64,000 nucleotides of DNA from Candidatus Gastranaerophilales bacterium (GCA_944326565.1 CALVEL010000001.1:62001-126000), one strand, 5' to 3'; positions 7,650 to 16,776 are shown, counted from the stretch's first letter. Translations and numbers: made by a program. The notes: generated by a model from the sequence alone, not told the origin.

Positions 7650-8035
7650 ATAACATCAATATTAAATTTTCACTTTTTCTGAACGAACTGCCAGTGGCGG
7701 AAGTGTTCCGATTCTCTTCACACTCTCCATTTTTTAATACTTAATTAAAAAATGGAGTCCTTGCCACTACGATAAAACAATTAATATTAAATTTTCAAAA
7801 TTATCGAAATACCACTGTGGCGGAAGTACACGCTTCACTTAGTACCCTCTCGAAAAATAACATTCAGTTATTTTTCTCGGCAGAGTGCCACTATTACATA
7901 ACAAACTCTATTAAATTTTCACTGTTTTCGAATGAATATCCTGTGGCGGAAGTGTTCCGATACTCTTCACACCCTCCATTTTTTAATACTCAATTAAAAA
8001 ATGGAGTCCTTGCCACTATGATATATTGACCTTTA
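7640..8035. repeat. Tandem array of ~124-bp palindromic repeats next to tRNA-Leu
   Basis: GCCACTA occurs at 7640 (inside the tRNA 5' end), 7763, 7887 and 8012, spacing 123-125 bases. Each unit has a conserved spacer (ATTAAATTTTCA), then GTGGCGGAAGT, a perfect or near-perfect hairpin, then GCCACT. In units 1 and 3 the hairpin arms are CTCCATTTTTTAAT and ATTAAAAAATGGAG. In unit 2 they are replaced by CGAAAAATAAC and GTTATTTTTCTCG, so pairing is kept while sequence changes. The outer AGTGGC/GCCACT pair closes each unit. The unit edge matches the tRNA acceptor region, suggesting a tRNA-derived origin. Confidence 0.8.
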
Positions 8036-8132
8036 TTAAATTGTCATTTCAGCCTTAAAATTACAAAAAGTGCAATCTTTCAACTGCACTTTTCAATATA
8101 CCATAAAATATTTTAAAATCAATGAATTCTTT

Positions 8133-8924
8133 CTACATCCAATCACAAGCGTCATGATTACAGAGTGTTTTTTCTAAATCAATCATTACTTCCTCTTTTG
8201 TCATTTCATAAGTTACAGGTGTAATGGATATTTTGTTATTTTTTACTGCTGCCATATCGGTATTTGCATCCATCGGCTCAGTTGTTAACTCTCCTGCCAT
8301 CCAGTAGTAGACCTTGCCTCTCGGGTCTGTGCGTTTTTCATAAGTGTTTGTAAACATCTTTCCGCCCAATTCTGTTATTGCAACCCCTGCAATATCATCT
8401 GCATCTAATAGTGGTACATTTACATTAAGTAGCGTTTTTTTAGGAAAATTAAATCCTTTCAAACGTTTTAGCATTCCTCTTACAAATTTTGCTGTAAATT
8501 CAAAATTTTCATAATCTGTCTGCATGCTTGCTAATGATACAGCGATACTCGGGATTCCCATCATCGCCCCTTCCATAGCACAGCTTACTGTACCTGAATA
8601 TAAAATGTCTGATCCTAGATTTGGACCATGATTTATACCTGAAATCACAATGTCAGGCTGCTCTTCTTTTGAAAGTATTGCGTTAATACCTATTTTTACG
8701 CAATCTCCCGGTGTGCCTGTTGTTACCCAAGTTCTTTTAGCTCCGTTTATTGGATCCAATTCTTCGACTCTTAATGGCGTGTGCAAAGTCAGTGAATGTC
8801 CTGCGGCACTGCGTTCTCTATCCGGTGCTATTACATAGACATCGTGTTCCTTAGAAAGCTCTTTTGTAAGCATCCTAATACCATTTGCTGCAATTCCGTC
8901 ATCGTTCGATATTAATATCTTCAT
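8133..8924 (-). CDS. surE: 5'/3'-nucleotidase SurE
   Basis: A metal-dependent phosphatase that removes phosphate from nucleoside monophosphates. The N-terminus MKILISNDDGIAANGIRML holds the metal-binding Asp pair (D8, D9). Further signatures are PDRERSAAGHSLTL, VTTGTPGDCVKIGI and SGINHGPNLGSDILYSGTVSCAMEG, with a metal-binding Asn in the last. Its 263 residues are typical. It is monocistronic on the minus strand, with AGGAG upstream of the ATG. Confidence 0.96.
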   Translation of the reverse strand: MKILISNDDGIAANGIRMLTKELSKEHDVYVIAPDRERSAAGHSLTLHTPLRVEELDPINGAKRTWVTTGTPGDCVKIGINAILSKEEQPDIVISGINHGPNLGSDILYSGTVSCAMEGAMMGIPSIAVSLASMQTDYENFEFTAKFVRGMLKRLKGFNFPKKTLLNVNVPLLDADDIAGVAITELGGKMFTNTYEKRTDPRGKVYYWMAGELTTEPMDANTDMAAVKNNKISITPVTYEMTKEEVMIDLEKTLCNHDACDWM

Positions 8925-9080
8925 AATTCTCCTCTCTTACAAATATAATCTTTTTCTAATATATTTTATATTTCCTGAAAATACAAATTTGTAATAATTC
9001 AATATTATTAAGTAATGTAACAAATATAAAAATAATAGATAAAATATAGCAATTTTATATACAAAAATTTTTTTATATAA

Positions 9081-9206
9081 ATGAACACGAGGAACGCTTA
9101 AAATTGAGGAATCAGACAGATTTTAAGCACACACTACACTTCACACTATTTGAGGAATGAATCAACGTTTATTCCAAGAGCCTTTCAAAAGAAGGCTCTT
9201 TTTTTT
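9081..9206 (+). ncRNA. Candidate small structured RNA
   Basis: A segment with no good ORF forms successive hairpins. GCTTAAAAT (9096-9104) pairs perfectly with ATTTTAAGC (9120-9128). GGAAT and ATTCC flank a later loop (about 9154-9175). A clear Rho-independent terminator, AAGAGCCTT/AAGGCTCTT plus a T run, ends at 9206. Neither neighbour needs a plus-strand terminator here, since surE runs the other way and sdaAB starts 400 bases later. The 5' end is a guess based on an AT-rich promoter-like region at 9065-9080. No known RNA family is recognised. Confidence 0.5.
9176..9206 (+). terminator. Rho-independent terminator of the candidate small RNA
   Basis: AAGAGCCTT and AAGGCTCTT form a perfect 9-bp stem around a seven-base loop and are followed by a run of Ts. 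Confidence 0.88.
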
Positions 9207-9307
9207 AGTCAAAGACTAACGATAAATCATATGAATTATTAGGCAAATCTCATTGTCCTTTTAAATTTTATTAAAATATTTCAAGTTGTTTTGATAATTT
9301 ATTATAT

Positions 9308-9448
9308 CTATTTTGTAACCAAAATATTAACCCAAGCAAGTTTTCCTCTTTTGTTAATTTTGAGAGGAATTTCCTTTTTTGTTTCAGCAGGGGCAAAATC
9401 AGATTTTTGATAATTAATTAAAAAACGCATAAATTCAGGGCTAAACAT
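9308..9448 (-). CDS. Small protein of 46 residues, unknown function
   Basis: A short minus-strand frame starts MFSPEFMRFLINYQKSDF and ends KLAWVNILVTK. A clean ribosome site AAGGAG sits five bases before the ATG, which is why it is proposed despite its length. The middle is Lys-rich (ETKKEIPLKINKRGK). It has no recognisable domain and no membrane segment. It lies between surE and the serine dehydratase genes; the minus strand downstream leads into the candidate small-RNA region. Confidence 0.5.
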   Translation of the reverse strand: MFSPEFMRFLINYQKSDFAPAETKKEIPLKINKRGKLAWVNILVTK

Positions 9449-9610
9449 TAACACTCCTTGTCACACTTTTTTATAAATTTGAATAACACATACTACCAAT
9501 TTGTATATATATAAAAACATAAAAAATCGTTTTTTTGTCAAATCTTTATGAATTCTTTACATATATTAATAACATTATGTTTTGTGTATAATTATTCAAG
9601 AGGAAAATAT

Positions 9611-10270
9611 ATGAAACAGACATCAATGATAGATATAATATCACCTGTAATGGTAGGACCGTCAAGCTCTCATACAGCAGGAGCAATTCGTTTAGGGCTT
9701 TTGGCTAAAAATATATATAACGAAGTCCCGGATAAAGTGACTTTCAAACTTTACAATTCTTTTGCTCAAACAGGAAAAGGGCATGGAACTGATAAAGGTT
9801 TATTATCCGGAGTTTTAGGCTTAAATGTTGATGATATTAGGATTAAAGATATTTTTAATTCGGAATTGGCAAAAGAATTTGAATATGAATTTCAATATTT
9901 GGAAGATTTCAACCGACACCCAAATGCTGTGGATATAATTTTTGAAGGTCGTAGAAATATGAAAATTTCAGGGAATTCAGTAGGTGCTGGAGAAATTGAA
10001 ATTACAAATATAGATGAGTTTTCTGTCAGTTTGACAGGGAAATACAATACACTGCTTTTGATATATAAAGATGTACCCAATATGATTTCTCGAGTTACCA
10101 ACTCAATCCATGTAAATATTGCATCATTCCACTGCGATCGTTATGCAAAAGGTGAAGAAGCATCAATGTGTATTTGCTTGGACGGTGAAATAAATCAAAA
10201 AATTATCGATTTTTTATACCTAATTGAAGACGTCTATATGATAAGATATATAAAAAAATTGGAAAGCTAA
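9611..10270 (+). CDS. sdaAB: L-serine dehydratase, beta subunit
   Basis: The beta subunit of the two-subunit iron-sulfur L-serine dehydratase, which deaminates serine to pyruvate and ammonia. The start MKQTSMIDIISPVMVGPSSSHTAGAIRLG is the family signature and is preceded by AAGAGG, so this ATG is preferred to an upstream one at 9548. The C-terminal part (about 145-215) is an ACT-like domain (NTLLLIYKDVPNMISRVTN). The stop is one base from the alpha-subunit ATG, so translation is probably coupled. Confidence 0.94.
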   Translation: MKQTSMIDIISPVMVGPSSSHTAGAIRLGLLAKNIYNEVPDKVTFKLYNSFAQTGKGHGTDKGLLSGVLGLNVDDIRIKDIFNSELAKEFEYEFQYLEDFNRHPNAVDIIFEGRRNMKISGNSVGAGEIEITNIDEFSVSLTGKYNTLLLIYKDVPNMISRVTNSIHVNIASFHCDRYAKGEEASMCICLDGEINQKIIDFLYLIEDVYMIRYIKKLES

Positions 10271-10271
10271 G

Positions 10272-11150
10272 ATGAACAAAAGTATAAATACATTCAAAGA
10301 ACTTGCAGAAGTTTGCCAGGAAAATAATAAACAAATTTATGAAGTAACCCAAAAATATGAAGCTGAATTGGCTGATATCACAGAAAAAGATATAAGACAA
10401 ATTGTCAAAAAAAGCCTTGATGCAATGAAAGAATCAATAAAAAATGGACTTCAATGTAAAGAGATGTCAATAAGTGGAATGTGCGGGGACGATTGTGACA
10501 GGTTACAAAAAAAATATCAAACAGAAGGAGCAATTTTTGGCAAAACATTCGAAAAAATAACAACTTATGCTCTTGCGACAATAGAAGAAAATTTAAGAAT
10601 GGGTAAAATTGCAGCTTGTCCGACAGCAGGTTCTTGTGCCATAGTTCCATCGGTATTGATAGGTGTAAGTGAAGATTTTAATATTTCAGAAGAAGATCAA
10701 ATTAATGCTCTCATTACAGCTGGAACGATTGGAAGAATAATTTCCACTAAAGTTGCACTTGCAGGTGCGGTTGCAGGGTGTCAGGCAGAATGCGGAGTAG
10801 CATCAGCAATGGCAGCAGGAGCATTGACCCAAATGCGTGGAGGTAGTATTTCTCAAATTCTAAATGCAGTAGCGCTTGCTATGAAAAATTTGCTAGGACT
10901 TACTTGCGATCCTGTATGTGGGCTTGTAGAAATACCTTGCGTAAAACGAAATCCTTTTTTAGCAATACATTCAGTTACAGCCTCAGAATTAGCTTTAGCT
11001 GGTGTAGAATCTAAAATCCCTTTGGATGAAGTTATAGACGCACTGGAACAAACAGGAAAATTAATGTCACCGCTTCTTAAAGAAAGTTCCCAAGCAGGAC
11101 TTGCTACAACAAAAACAGCATTAAAGTTAAAACAAACTTTGTTTAAATAA
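10272..11150 (+). CDS. sdaAA: L-serine dehydratase, alpha subunit
   Basis: The catalytic subunit. Cysteines expected to bind the [4Fe-4S] cluster appear in ACPTAGSCAIVPS and in CDPVCGLVEIPCVKRN. The Ala/Gly-rich stretch AGAVAGCQAECGVASAMAAGA is also conserved. Length of 292 residues fits. With sdaAB it supports use of serine as a carbon and energy source, which suits a fermentative gut organism. nadK follows after 25 bases and may be read from the same transcript. Confidence 0.95.
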   Translation: MNKSINTFKELAEVCQENNKQIYEVTQKYEAELADITEKDIRQIVKKSLDAMKESIKNGLQCKEMSISGMCGDDCDRLQKKYQTEGAIFGKTFEKITTYALATIEENLRMGKIAACPTAGSCAIVPSVLIGVSEDFNISEEDQINALITAGTIGRIISTKVALAGAVAGCQAECGVASAMAAGALTQMRGGSISQILNAVALAMKNLLGLTCDPVCGLVEIPCVKRNPFLAIHSVTASELALAGVESKIPLDEVIDALEQTGKLMSPLLKESSQAGLATTKTALKLKQTLFK

Positions 11151-11175
11151 TTAAATTTGCTTAATTTTATTTTAT

Positions 11176-11994
11176 ATGCTATATTCCAAAGGTATGGAAT
11201 TCAAAAAAATTGCAATTTGTTATAATCCTAAAATCCAAAATTCTGTTGAGGTAAAAAATGAGTTAAGAAGTATTTTGGCTCAGCATTGTATTGATGCTAG
11301 TGTCATTGATATTGATACTCTAACAAACGGATACGACTTTGTATATGTAATAGGCGGAGATGGTACTATTTTAAAAGCTGCAAGATTTTTTGCCAAACAT
11401 AATGCCGCTATTTTCGGTATAAATCTTGGACGTTTAGGATTTTTATCACAATCTTCAAAAGAATATTTAAAAAAATCTGTTGAAAAAATACTTAATGGTC
11501 GGTTCCATATAGAAGAACGAATTATGCTCCAAAGTTTTGATGCCATAGCATTAAATGATTTTGTTATAAAAGGTAATACTCAAGGCAGAACAGCAAAATT
11601 ATCACTAAAAATTGGTGGAAATCCTCTTTGTGATTATCTTGCAGACGGTATAATAATTTCTACCCCGACAGGTTCTACAGCTTACGGATTATCTGCGGGC
11701 GGTCCTGTATTGTCTCCAAATTTGGATGCTTTTGTGATAGTGCCTATATGCCCTCATACCTTGACTGCTCGTCCGCTCGTAGTTCCGGATAAAGAAATTA
11801 TTACTGTCTCAATGGGGGATTCTGAAAACGGTTTTGTGGTCTCAGTAGATGGACAAAATTTCTTTGAATATAAGTCTGATATAGTTATAAAAAAATCTGA
11901 ATTCACAGCTAAGCTTGCATTGCTTGATGATTCCGACTTTTACTCTATTTTGCGTGATAAACTCCATTGGGGTGTTTCACCAGCAAATATATAA
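11176..11994 (+). CDS. nadK: NAD kinase
   Basis: Phosphorylates NAD to NADP. The motif GGDGTILKAARFF (about 59-71) binds phosphate, followed by FGINLGRLGFLS and the TPTGSTAYGLSAGGP motif near 170. A second start, MEFKKIAICYN at 11194, preceded by AAAGG, matches the usual N-terminus better than the annotated MLYSKG start; both are kept open. Length of 266-272 residues is typical. Confidence 0.93.
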   Translation: MLYSKGMEFKKIAICYNPKIQNSVEVKNELRSILAQHCIDASVIDIDTLTNGYDFVYVIGGDGTILKAARFFAKHNAAIFGINLGRLGFLSQSSKEYLKKSVEKILNGRFHIEERIMLQSFDAIALNDFVIKGNTQGRTAKLSLKIGGNPLCDYLADGIIISTPTGSTAYGLSAGGPVLSPNLDAFVIVPICPHTLTARPLVVPDKEIITVSMGDSENGFVVSVDGQNFFEYKSDIVIKKSEFTAKLALLDDSDFYSILRDKLHWGVSPANI

Positions 11995-12158
11995 CTTGGG
12001 ACTTTTTATTAACTTTTGTTCATAATTGTTGTAAAATTCTTGTACTTTTTTTCTATTTAAAATAGTATGTTATTATATAATTGGGGAGTCCGTTAATTGA
12101 CCAATCGGGCTAGTTCGCCGAAGTTATGTAATAAATTTAATATAAAAGAGGTAACAAA

Positions 12159-13337
12159 GTGGAAAATTTCGTATCAGATATCTTCGCAAAGAAAGAAGAC
12201 ACAACTAACAATCAAGCGCCTACAAATCGCTCTCCTATCAATCCTACAAAAATCAAGGTAGTAGGTGTAGGCGGTGGTGGCGGAAATGCTGTTAACCGAA
12301 TGATTAAAGCAGGACTTTCAGGTGTAGAGTTCTGGTTAATGAATACAGATTTACAAGTTTTAGAGTTTGCTCAAACTCCGAATAAAATACAGTTGGGTGC
12401 AAAATCAACAGCTGGTCTTGGTGCTGGTGGAGATCCAGCAGTAGGCGAAAAAGCTGCAGAAGAAGCTCAACAAGAAATTACACAAGCTTTAGACGGAGCT
12501 GATATGGTGTTTATCACAGCCGGAATGGGCGGTGGCACTGGTACTGGAGCAGCTCCTGTTGTTGCTAAAATTGCTAAAGAATTAGGAATTTTGACAATAG
12601 CAGTGGTTACAAAGCCTTTCTCTTGGGAAGGTCGTAAACGTCAAAATCAAGCTGTACAAGGTCTTGAAAAACTACGTGAAGCTGTGGATGCAGTAATAGT
12701 TGTTCCTAACGATAAGTTGCTTCAAGTTGTTGACCGCCAGGTATCATTGACAGAATCCTTTATAATTGTTGATGAAGTACTATTACGCGGTGTACAAGGT
12801 ATTTCAGATATCATTACCGTACCTGGCACTATTAACGTTGACTTTGCTGATGTTAAGAATGTTATGCAGGCTTCAGGCTCAGCTCTTATGGGTATTGGTC
12901 GCGGTCAAGGCGAAGGTCGTGCTATCAAGGCTGCTGAAATTGCTATCAATTCTCAATTGCTTGAAACTTCAATTAACGGAGCATCTGGTGTAATCGTTAA
13001 TATTACAGGTGGACCTGATATGACATTGCACGAAATTACAGATGCAGCAAATATCATTCACGATGCTGTTCTTGATGATGCAACTGTTATTATTGGTACC
13101 GCAGTTAATGAAAATATTCAAGGTGAAATTCAAGTTACAGTTATTGCAACAGGTTTTGAGTTGAAAAATCAACCTGTAGAAGCACCAAAGACAGATGTAA
13201 AACAACTAAGTGCATCAGATTTCTTCTCAGGAGCTTTCAATAATAATGTATCAGCAGCTCAACCGAGAAGATCTTCAATGCCTCAAATGGGTTCAGGATT
13301 TACAAATATTGAAATTCCTGACTTTTTGAAAAAGTAA
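12159..13337 (+). CDS. ftsZ: Cell division protein FtsZ
   Basis: The tubulin-like GTPase that forms the division ring. The start is GTG with AAAAGAGG upstream. Residues 1-30 are a variable tail, then [17 protein letters not shown] begins the nucleotide domain. The signature GGGTGTG lies at about 124-130, and the T7-loop region ([10 protein letters not shown]) follows. The C-terminal domain ends near 340 and a disordered linker leads to the conserved peptide IEIPDFLKK, which would bind SepF. The gene stands alone, not in a dcw cluster. The leader contains ATTGG and CCAAT arms and a TATAAT at 12076. Confidence 0.98.
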   Translation: MENFVSDIFAKKEDTTNNQAPTNRSPINPTKIKVVGVGGGGGNAVNRMIKAGLSGVEFWLMNTDLQVLEFAQTPNKIQLGAKSTAGLGAGGDPAVGEKAAEEAQQEITQALDGADMVFITAGMGGGTGTGAAPVVAKIAKELGILTIAVVTKPFSWEGRKRQNQAVQGLEKLREAVDAVIVVPNDKLLQVVDRQVSLTESFIIVDEVLLRGVQGISDIITVPGTINVDFADVKNVMQASGSALMGIGRGQGEGRAIKAAEIAINSQLLETSINGASGVIVNITGGPDMTLHEITDAANIIHDAVLDDATVIIGTAVNENIQGEIQVTVIATGFELKNQPVEAPKTDVKQLSASDFFSGAFNNNVSAAQPRRSSMPQMGSGFTNIEIPDFLKK

Positions 13338-13378
13338 TACTATACATTTTAATCACAATATAAGTTGGAAGTATATAG

Positions 13379-13406
13379 AGTGACCGAGTTATCGGTCACT
13401 TTTTTA
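13379..13406 (+). terminator. Rho-independent terminator after ftsZ
   Basis: AGTGACCGA pairs with TCGGTCACT around a four-base loop, followed by six Ts. Confidence 0.92.
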
Positions 13407-13499
13407 TTTAACCTGTTGAATGTAGACGCTTATTTTGGTATAATACCCATTGTTAAGAATATAGTAAAGGAGGAATTAAGGTGAAACACAGTCAGGATA

Positions 13500-14285
13500 A
13501 TGCTTTCAGGGGGGGGGGGGCACCCGTATAAAAGCCCTGCTTTGGGATTTGGATTCACAATAGCAGAGGTTTTAATTACAATTGCTATAATTGGGGTAGT
13601 TATAGCAATGACATTACCTTCTATTATTCAAAAACATCAAGAAAAAGAATGGGTCACAGCATATTTAAGAGTATATGCTATTTTAGAAAATGCATACAAA
13701 ATGGCTCAGGTTGAAAATGGAACTTTTGATAATTGGGCAGGATGTACATTAACTTTAGCGAATGATGGTGAATATAATCGTACAGCAAGCGATGGAATGA
13801 AGGTTTTTGATATGGTAATTAGACCATATGTAAAAACTAATGTTACTATTGAAAATCTTGCTACATGGAATGACAAAAATTGTTGGCCCGATAAATCTAA
13901 TGATCTATTTGGTGATGATGCATCTATGGATAATAGTCATAGAGTTCCTGCCGTTAGTCTTATGTCAGGGGAGTGTATTATATTAGGTCATCCACATGCT
14001 GATTTTATGGTAGATCTAAACGGTAAAAAAAGACCTAACACAATAGGTAAAGACCAGTTTATGTTTTCATTTGATATTACAAAAAGAACTCGTTTAAAGC
14101 CTGGATATCATCAGAGATGGTGGACAGATTCTCCTGTATATTGTCATGAAAGCAAATCAAGTGCAGATGCGGGCTGGACACCTGGTGCATCTTGTGGTTT
14201 TTGGATTTCGCGTTATCATAATATGGATTATTTGCATATGTCATATGAAGAATTAAAGAAAAAGTGGAATGGCGGTTGGTGGTAA
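13500..14285 (+). CDS. Prepilin-like protein, member 2, with G12 tract in its leader
   Basis: A pilin-like protein whose leader would be cut at LGFG|FTIAEVLITIAIIGVVIAMT, giving the class III signal with Glu5 and an N-terminal helix. The body is Trp- and Cys-rich, with VDLNGKKRPNTIGKDQF shared with other members. Two starts are possible. GTG 13481 has a strong ribosome site (AAAGGAGG) but with 12 Gs runs into a stop at 13529. ATG 13500 is in frame with 12 Gs but has only AGGA two bases upstream. With 11 Gs the GTG start would read straight through. Efficient expression may therefore depend on tract length. Confidence 0.8.
   Translation: MLSGGGGHPYKSPALGFGFTIAEVLITIAIIGVVIAMTLPSIIQKHQEKEWVTAYLRVYAILENAYKMAQVENGTFDNWAGCTLTLANDGEYNRTASDGMKVFDMVIRPYVKTNVTIENLATWNDKNCWPDKSNDLFGDDASMDNSHRVPAVSLMSGECIILGHPHADFMVDLNGKKRPNTIGKDQFMFSFDITKRTRLKPGYHQRWWTDSPVYCHESKSSADAGWTPGASCGFWISRYHNMDYLHMSYEELKKKWNGGWW
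13509..13520 (+). repeat. G12 homopolymer tract 2 (G12-CACCCG)
   Basis: Twelve consecutive Gs followed by CACCCG, ten codons after GTG 13481. Downstream, CACCCG is read in frame as His-Pro in this gene, whereas at the other two loci it falls in another frame and gives Ala-Pro. Conservation is thus at DNA level. Confidence 0.95.
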
Positions 14286-14333
14286 ATTACACAAAAAGAC
14301 CACTTTAAAAAAAGCGGTCTTTTTGTGTAATTT
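14284..14333. terminator. Bidirectional terminator between prepilin-like gene 2 and fba
   Basis: AAATTACACAAAAAGACC and GGTCTTTTTGTGTAATTT form a perfect 18-bp stem with runs of A and T on each side. It serves both convergent genes. Confidence 0.9.
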
Positions 14334-14345
14334 AGACTTTTTAAA

Positions 14346-15305
14346 TTAGTCTTTAGCGTGTCCTGCAGTACCAAGAACGTCAACCATTTTATGTTTAACC
14401 ATTTCTTTAACAGCAGTTCTGCCAGGTCCCATATATTCACGTGGGTCGAATTTTTCAGGGTGTTCTACAAAGAATTCTCTAATTGTAGAAGTCATTGCAA
14501 GTCTTAAATCTGTATCAATGTTGATTTTTGCAACACCGTGTTTAGAAGCATAGCTAAGCATATCTTCAGGAACACCTTGAGCATCAGGCAGGTTACCGCC
14601 GAATTTATTACATTTTGCAACGAATTCAGCAGGAACTGATGATGAACCGTGAAGAACTAATGGGAAATCATATCCTACAGCTTCATTAACTGCTTTTTTA
14701 ATTTCAGCAAGTCTTTCAAAGTCAAGTTTAGCTTCACCTTTGAATTTATATGCGCCATGAGAAGTTCCGATTGCAACAGCTAAAGAATCACAACCTGTTT
14801 CTTTAACAAATCTTGCAGCTTCAGCAGGATCAGTGTAAGTTGAATCTTTAGCATGGACTTTAACATCATCTTCTACACCTGCTAATTTACCTAATTCAGC
14901 TTCAACTGAAACTCCGCGAGGATGAGCATAATCTACAACTTGTTTAGTTAATTTAATATTTTCTTCCAATGGGAATCTTGATCCGTCAATCATAACTGAT
15001 GAAAATCCACCATCAATACAAGCTTTACAAATTTCAAAATCTGCACCGTGATCCAAGTGTAATGCAATAGGCACAGTAGTTGTAGCTAATGCAGCTTCAA
15101 CTAATTTGATTAAATATGTTTGGTTAGCATATTTTCTAGCTCCAGCTGAAACTTGTAAAATAATAGGTGATTGAGTTTCTTCTGCAGCTTCAGCTATACC
15201 TTGAAGAATTTCCATGTTGTTTACGTTGTAAGCACCGATAGCATATCCGCCAGCTAATGCTTTTTTGAACATTTCGCCTGTCCCAACTAATTTTCTTTCA
15301 CTCAT
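14346..15305 (-). CDS. fba: Fructose-bisphosphate aldolase, class II
   Basis: Zinc-dependent glycolytic and gluconeogenic aldolase splitting fructose 1,6-bisphosphate. The TIM-barrel signature HLDHGADFE near residue 82 holds zinc ligands, followed by DGSRFPLEENI, and the later LVLHGSSSVP and GVAKINIDTDLR are active-site segments. The start at MSERKLVGTGEMF is chosen because AAGGAG lies seven bases upstream, rather than 13 codons further out. It is single on the minus strand. Confidence 0.95.
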   Translation of the reverse strand: MSERKLVGTGEMFKKALAGGYAIGAYNVNNMEILQGIAEAAEETQSPIILQVSAGARKYANQTYLIKLVEAALATTTVPIALHLDHGADFEICKACIDGGFSSVMIDGSRFPLEENIKLTKQVVDYAHPRGVSVEAELGKLAGVEDDVKVHAKDSTYTDPAEAARFVKETGCDSLAVAIGTSHGAYKFKGEAKLDFERLAEIKKAVNEAVGYDFPLVLHGSSSVPAEFVAKCNKFGGNLPDAQGVPEDMLSYASKHGVAKINIDTDLRLAMTSTIREFFVEHPEKFDPREYMGPGRTAVKEMVKHKMVDVLGTAGHAKD

Positions 15306-15407
15306 TTGAGTTCTCCTTCTTTTTGTAAACTTTTTATACACCATGAAAATTACTACAAAAATGCTATACGTGCAAGTGTGAAGAAATGTAAATATTGTAT
15401 ATACAAT

Positions 15408-15436
15408 TTTACAAATACCTCAAACCATTATATAAT
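15408..15436 (+). promoter_or_regulatory. Sigma-70-type promoter for the 374-aa protein gene
   Basis: TTTACA and TATAAT separated by 17 bases, about 105 bases before the ATG at 15541. A palindrome ATTGTATATACAAT lies just upstream at about 15393-15406, between this promoter and fba, and could be an operator for either gene. The leader also holds a GCAAAAAA/TTTTTTGC hairpin near 15480. Confidence 0.6.
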
Positions 15437-15540
15437 GCGAATGTAAGGGAATTAATGAATCTTAAATAAAAAAGGGACTAGCAAAAAAACTTTTTTGCAG
15501 TTTTGGAATAAAAAAGAATGGTTAAAATGGAGTAAATATT

Positions 15541-16665
15541 ATGGCGATACAACCTGTGATTTCTTCTAGTTTTGGAATTAAGGCTACTAATTTAAATTTT
15601 GAAGGTAAAAAAAATAAAAAAAGTGTAGCAAAAAATGAGTTAACTAATCCTGTTACACCAAGTAAATTGTCAGTTCCTTTAGCTCTTGTGATGGCCATGA
15701 GTCCGGCTAACTTGAAATCAGCAAATGATTTTAATGTAAAAGATTCTGATAATTTTAAAATTGAAGTTGTTGATGAAAATTCAGCTTATAAAGATGTAAT
15801 TAAAAGTCAGCGTTTCTTTGATTCAAGGATCCCTAAATTAGTTACTGTTGACGGGGATTTAAAGTGGGTTAAATTCAGCTTGTATAATAATATAAATCTG
15901 ATCAATAAAGATTTACAAAGAGGCGATTTTGAAGATATTGAAATAGAGACTACAATTGGAAATATATCTGATTTAAAAGTTGTTTCTAAAATGACAGAGT
16001 TAGTTACTTATAATTACTCAATATTATCTGATGATGGAACAAGAACACCATTTGCAACAGTAAGAAGAATTTTTATGCAGAGTGAAGAAACTAACAATAT
16101 AAATAATATTGAAACTGCTGCAGCTTGTGAGTTTGTTGCAAAAGAATTAAAATCATCAAGAAATAACAGTAATATAAAACAAACGGTCCGTAATATAGAT
16201 CTTAGACCCGATGCTAAGTCAAGGACATTACAAAATGTTCCGAACGGAAATATTTTGAAAAATGCAAAACCAATAGACCGTTCAGCTTATAAATATCTTG
16301 GAGATCAAATAATAGAAGGGGATAATGGTAAGTATACATTTAAATATTATAACTATACAGGTAATAAATCCATAGAAGAAATTACAATTCAAAAACCAGG
16401 AATGCCGGAGGTACGTGTAGCAGGAGTATACCAGGGTAAAGCGAGATTTGGTGCACACACAGAAAAAGAGCCAGTACATTATTATTACTTAATATTATTG
16501 GAAGATGGTGATGGTAAAAGATATTGTATATCTGACCCTTCTTTAGCTGTAACTTTAGCTCAAGCTTTGGATGAACCTCAAGTATTTGGAGGTGCTTTTG
16601 ACAGACAAGCTCTGGAACAGGATTATCTGTATACTCCTAAAGGGGCAGTAACTCCTGTAAATTAG
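15541..16665 (+). CDS. Lineage-specific protein of 374 residues, unknown function
   Basis: I do not recognise a family. The N-terminus (MAIQPVISSSFGIKATNLNFEGKKNKK) has no normal signal peptide but includes an SFG-x-NFEGK element reminiscent of the ISFG stretch in the small protein at 35572. A hydrophobic stretch at about 44-58 (LSVPLALVMAMSPAN) is weak for a membrane helix. The middle and C-terminal parts look globular, with alternating strands. A possible second domain at about 240-340 (YKYLGDQIIEGDNGKYTFKY onward) resembles a secreted or cell-associated beta domain only in composition. It has its own promoter. Confidence 0.6.
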   Translation: MAIQPVISSSFGIKATNLNFEGKKNKKSVAKNELTNPVTPSKLSVPLALVMAMSPANLKSANDFNVKDSDNFKIEVVDENSAYKDVIKSQRFFDSRIPKLVTVDGDLKWVKFSLYNNINLINKDLQRGDFEDIEIETTIGNISDLKVVSKMTELVTYNYSILSDDGTRTPFATVRRIFMQSEETNNINNIETAAACEFVAKELKSSRNNSNIKQTVRNIDLRPDAKSRTLQNVPNGNILKNAKPIDRSAYKYLGDQIIEGDNGKYTFKYYNYTGNKSIEEITIQKPGMPEVRVAGVYQGKARFGAHTEKEPVHYYYLILLEDGDGKRYCISDPSLAVTLAQALDEPQVFGGAFDRQALEQDYLYTPKGAVTPVN

Positions 16666-16776
16666 TATGTCTTGTTCAACATAAAATGTAACGAATTGTA
16701 AAACATGTCAAAATCTTTGAAATACATGCATTTGGCATGTTTTTACATGAGTATGAAGTAAAATAAAGAGAGTATT

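Noticed and set aside
7817-8029. 70-residue ORF in the tRNA-linked repeats
   Set aside because: It lies wholly within the palindromic repeat units, has no ribosome site and its frame is not kept between units.
12040-12081. ftsZ promoter with TTGTAC as -35
   Set aside because: TATAAT at 12076 is good, but TTGTAC is 30 bases upstream, too far for a normal spacer, so only the -10 is mentioned.
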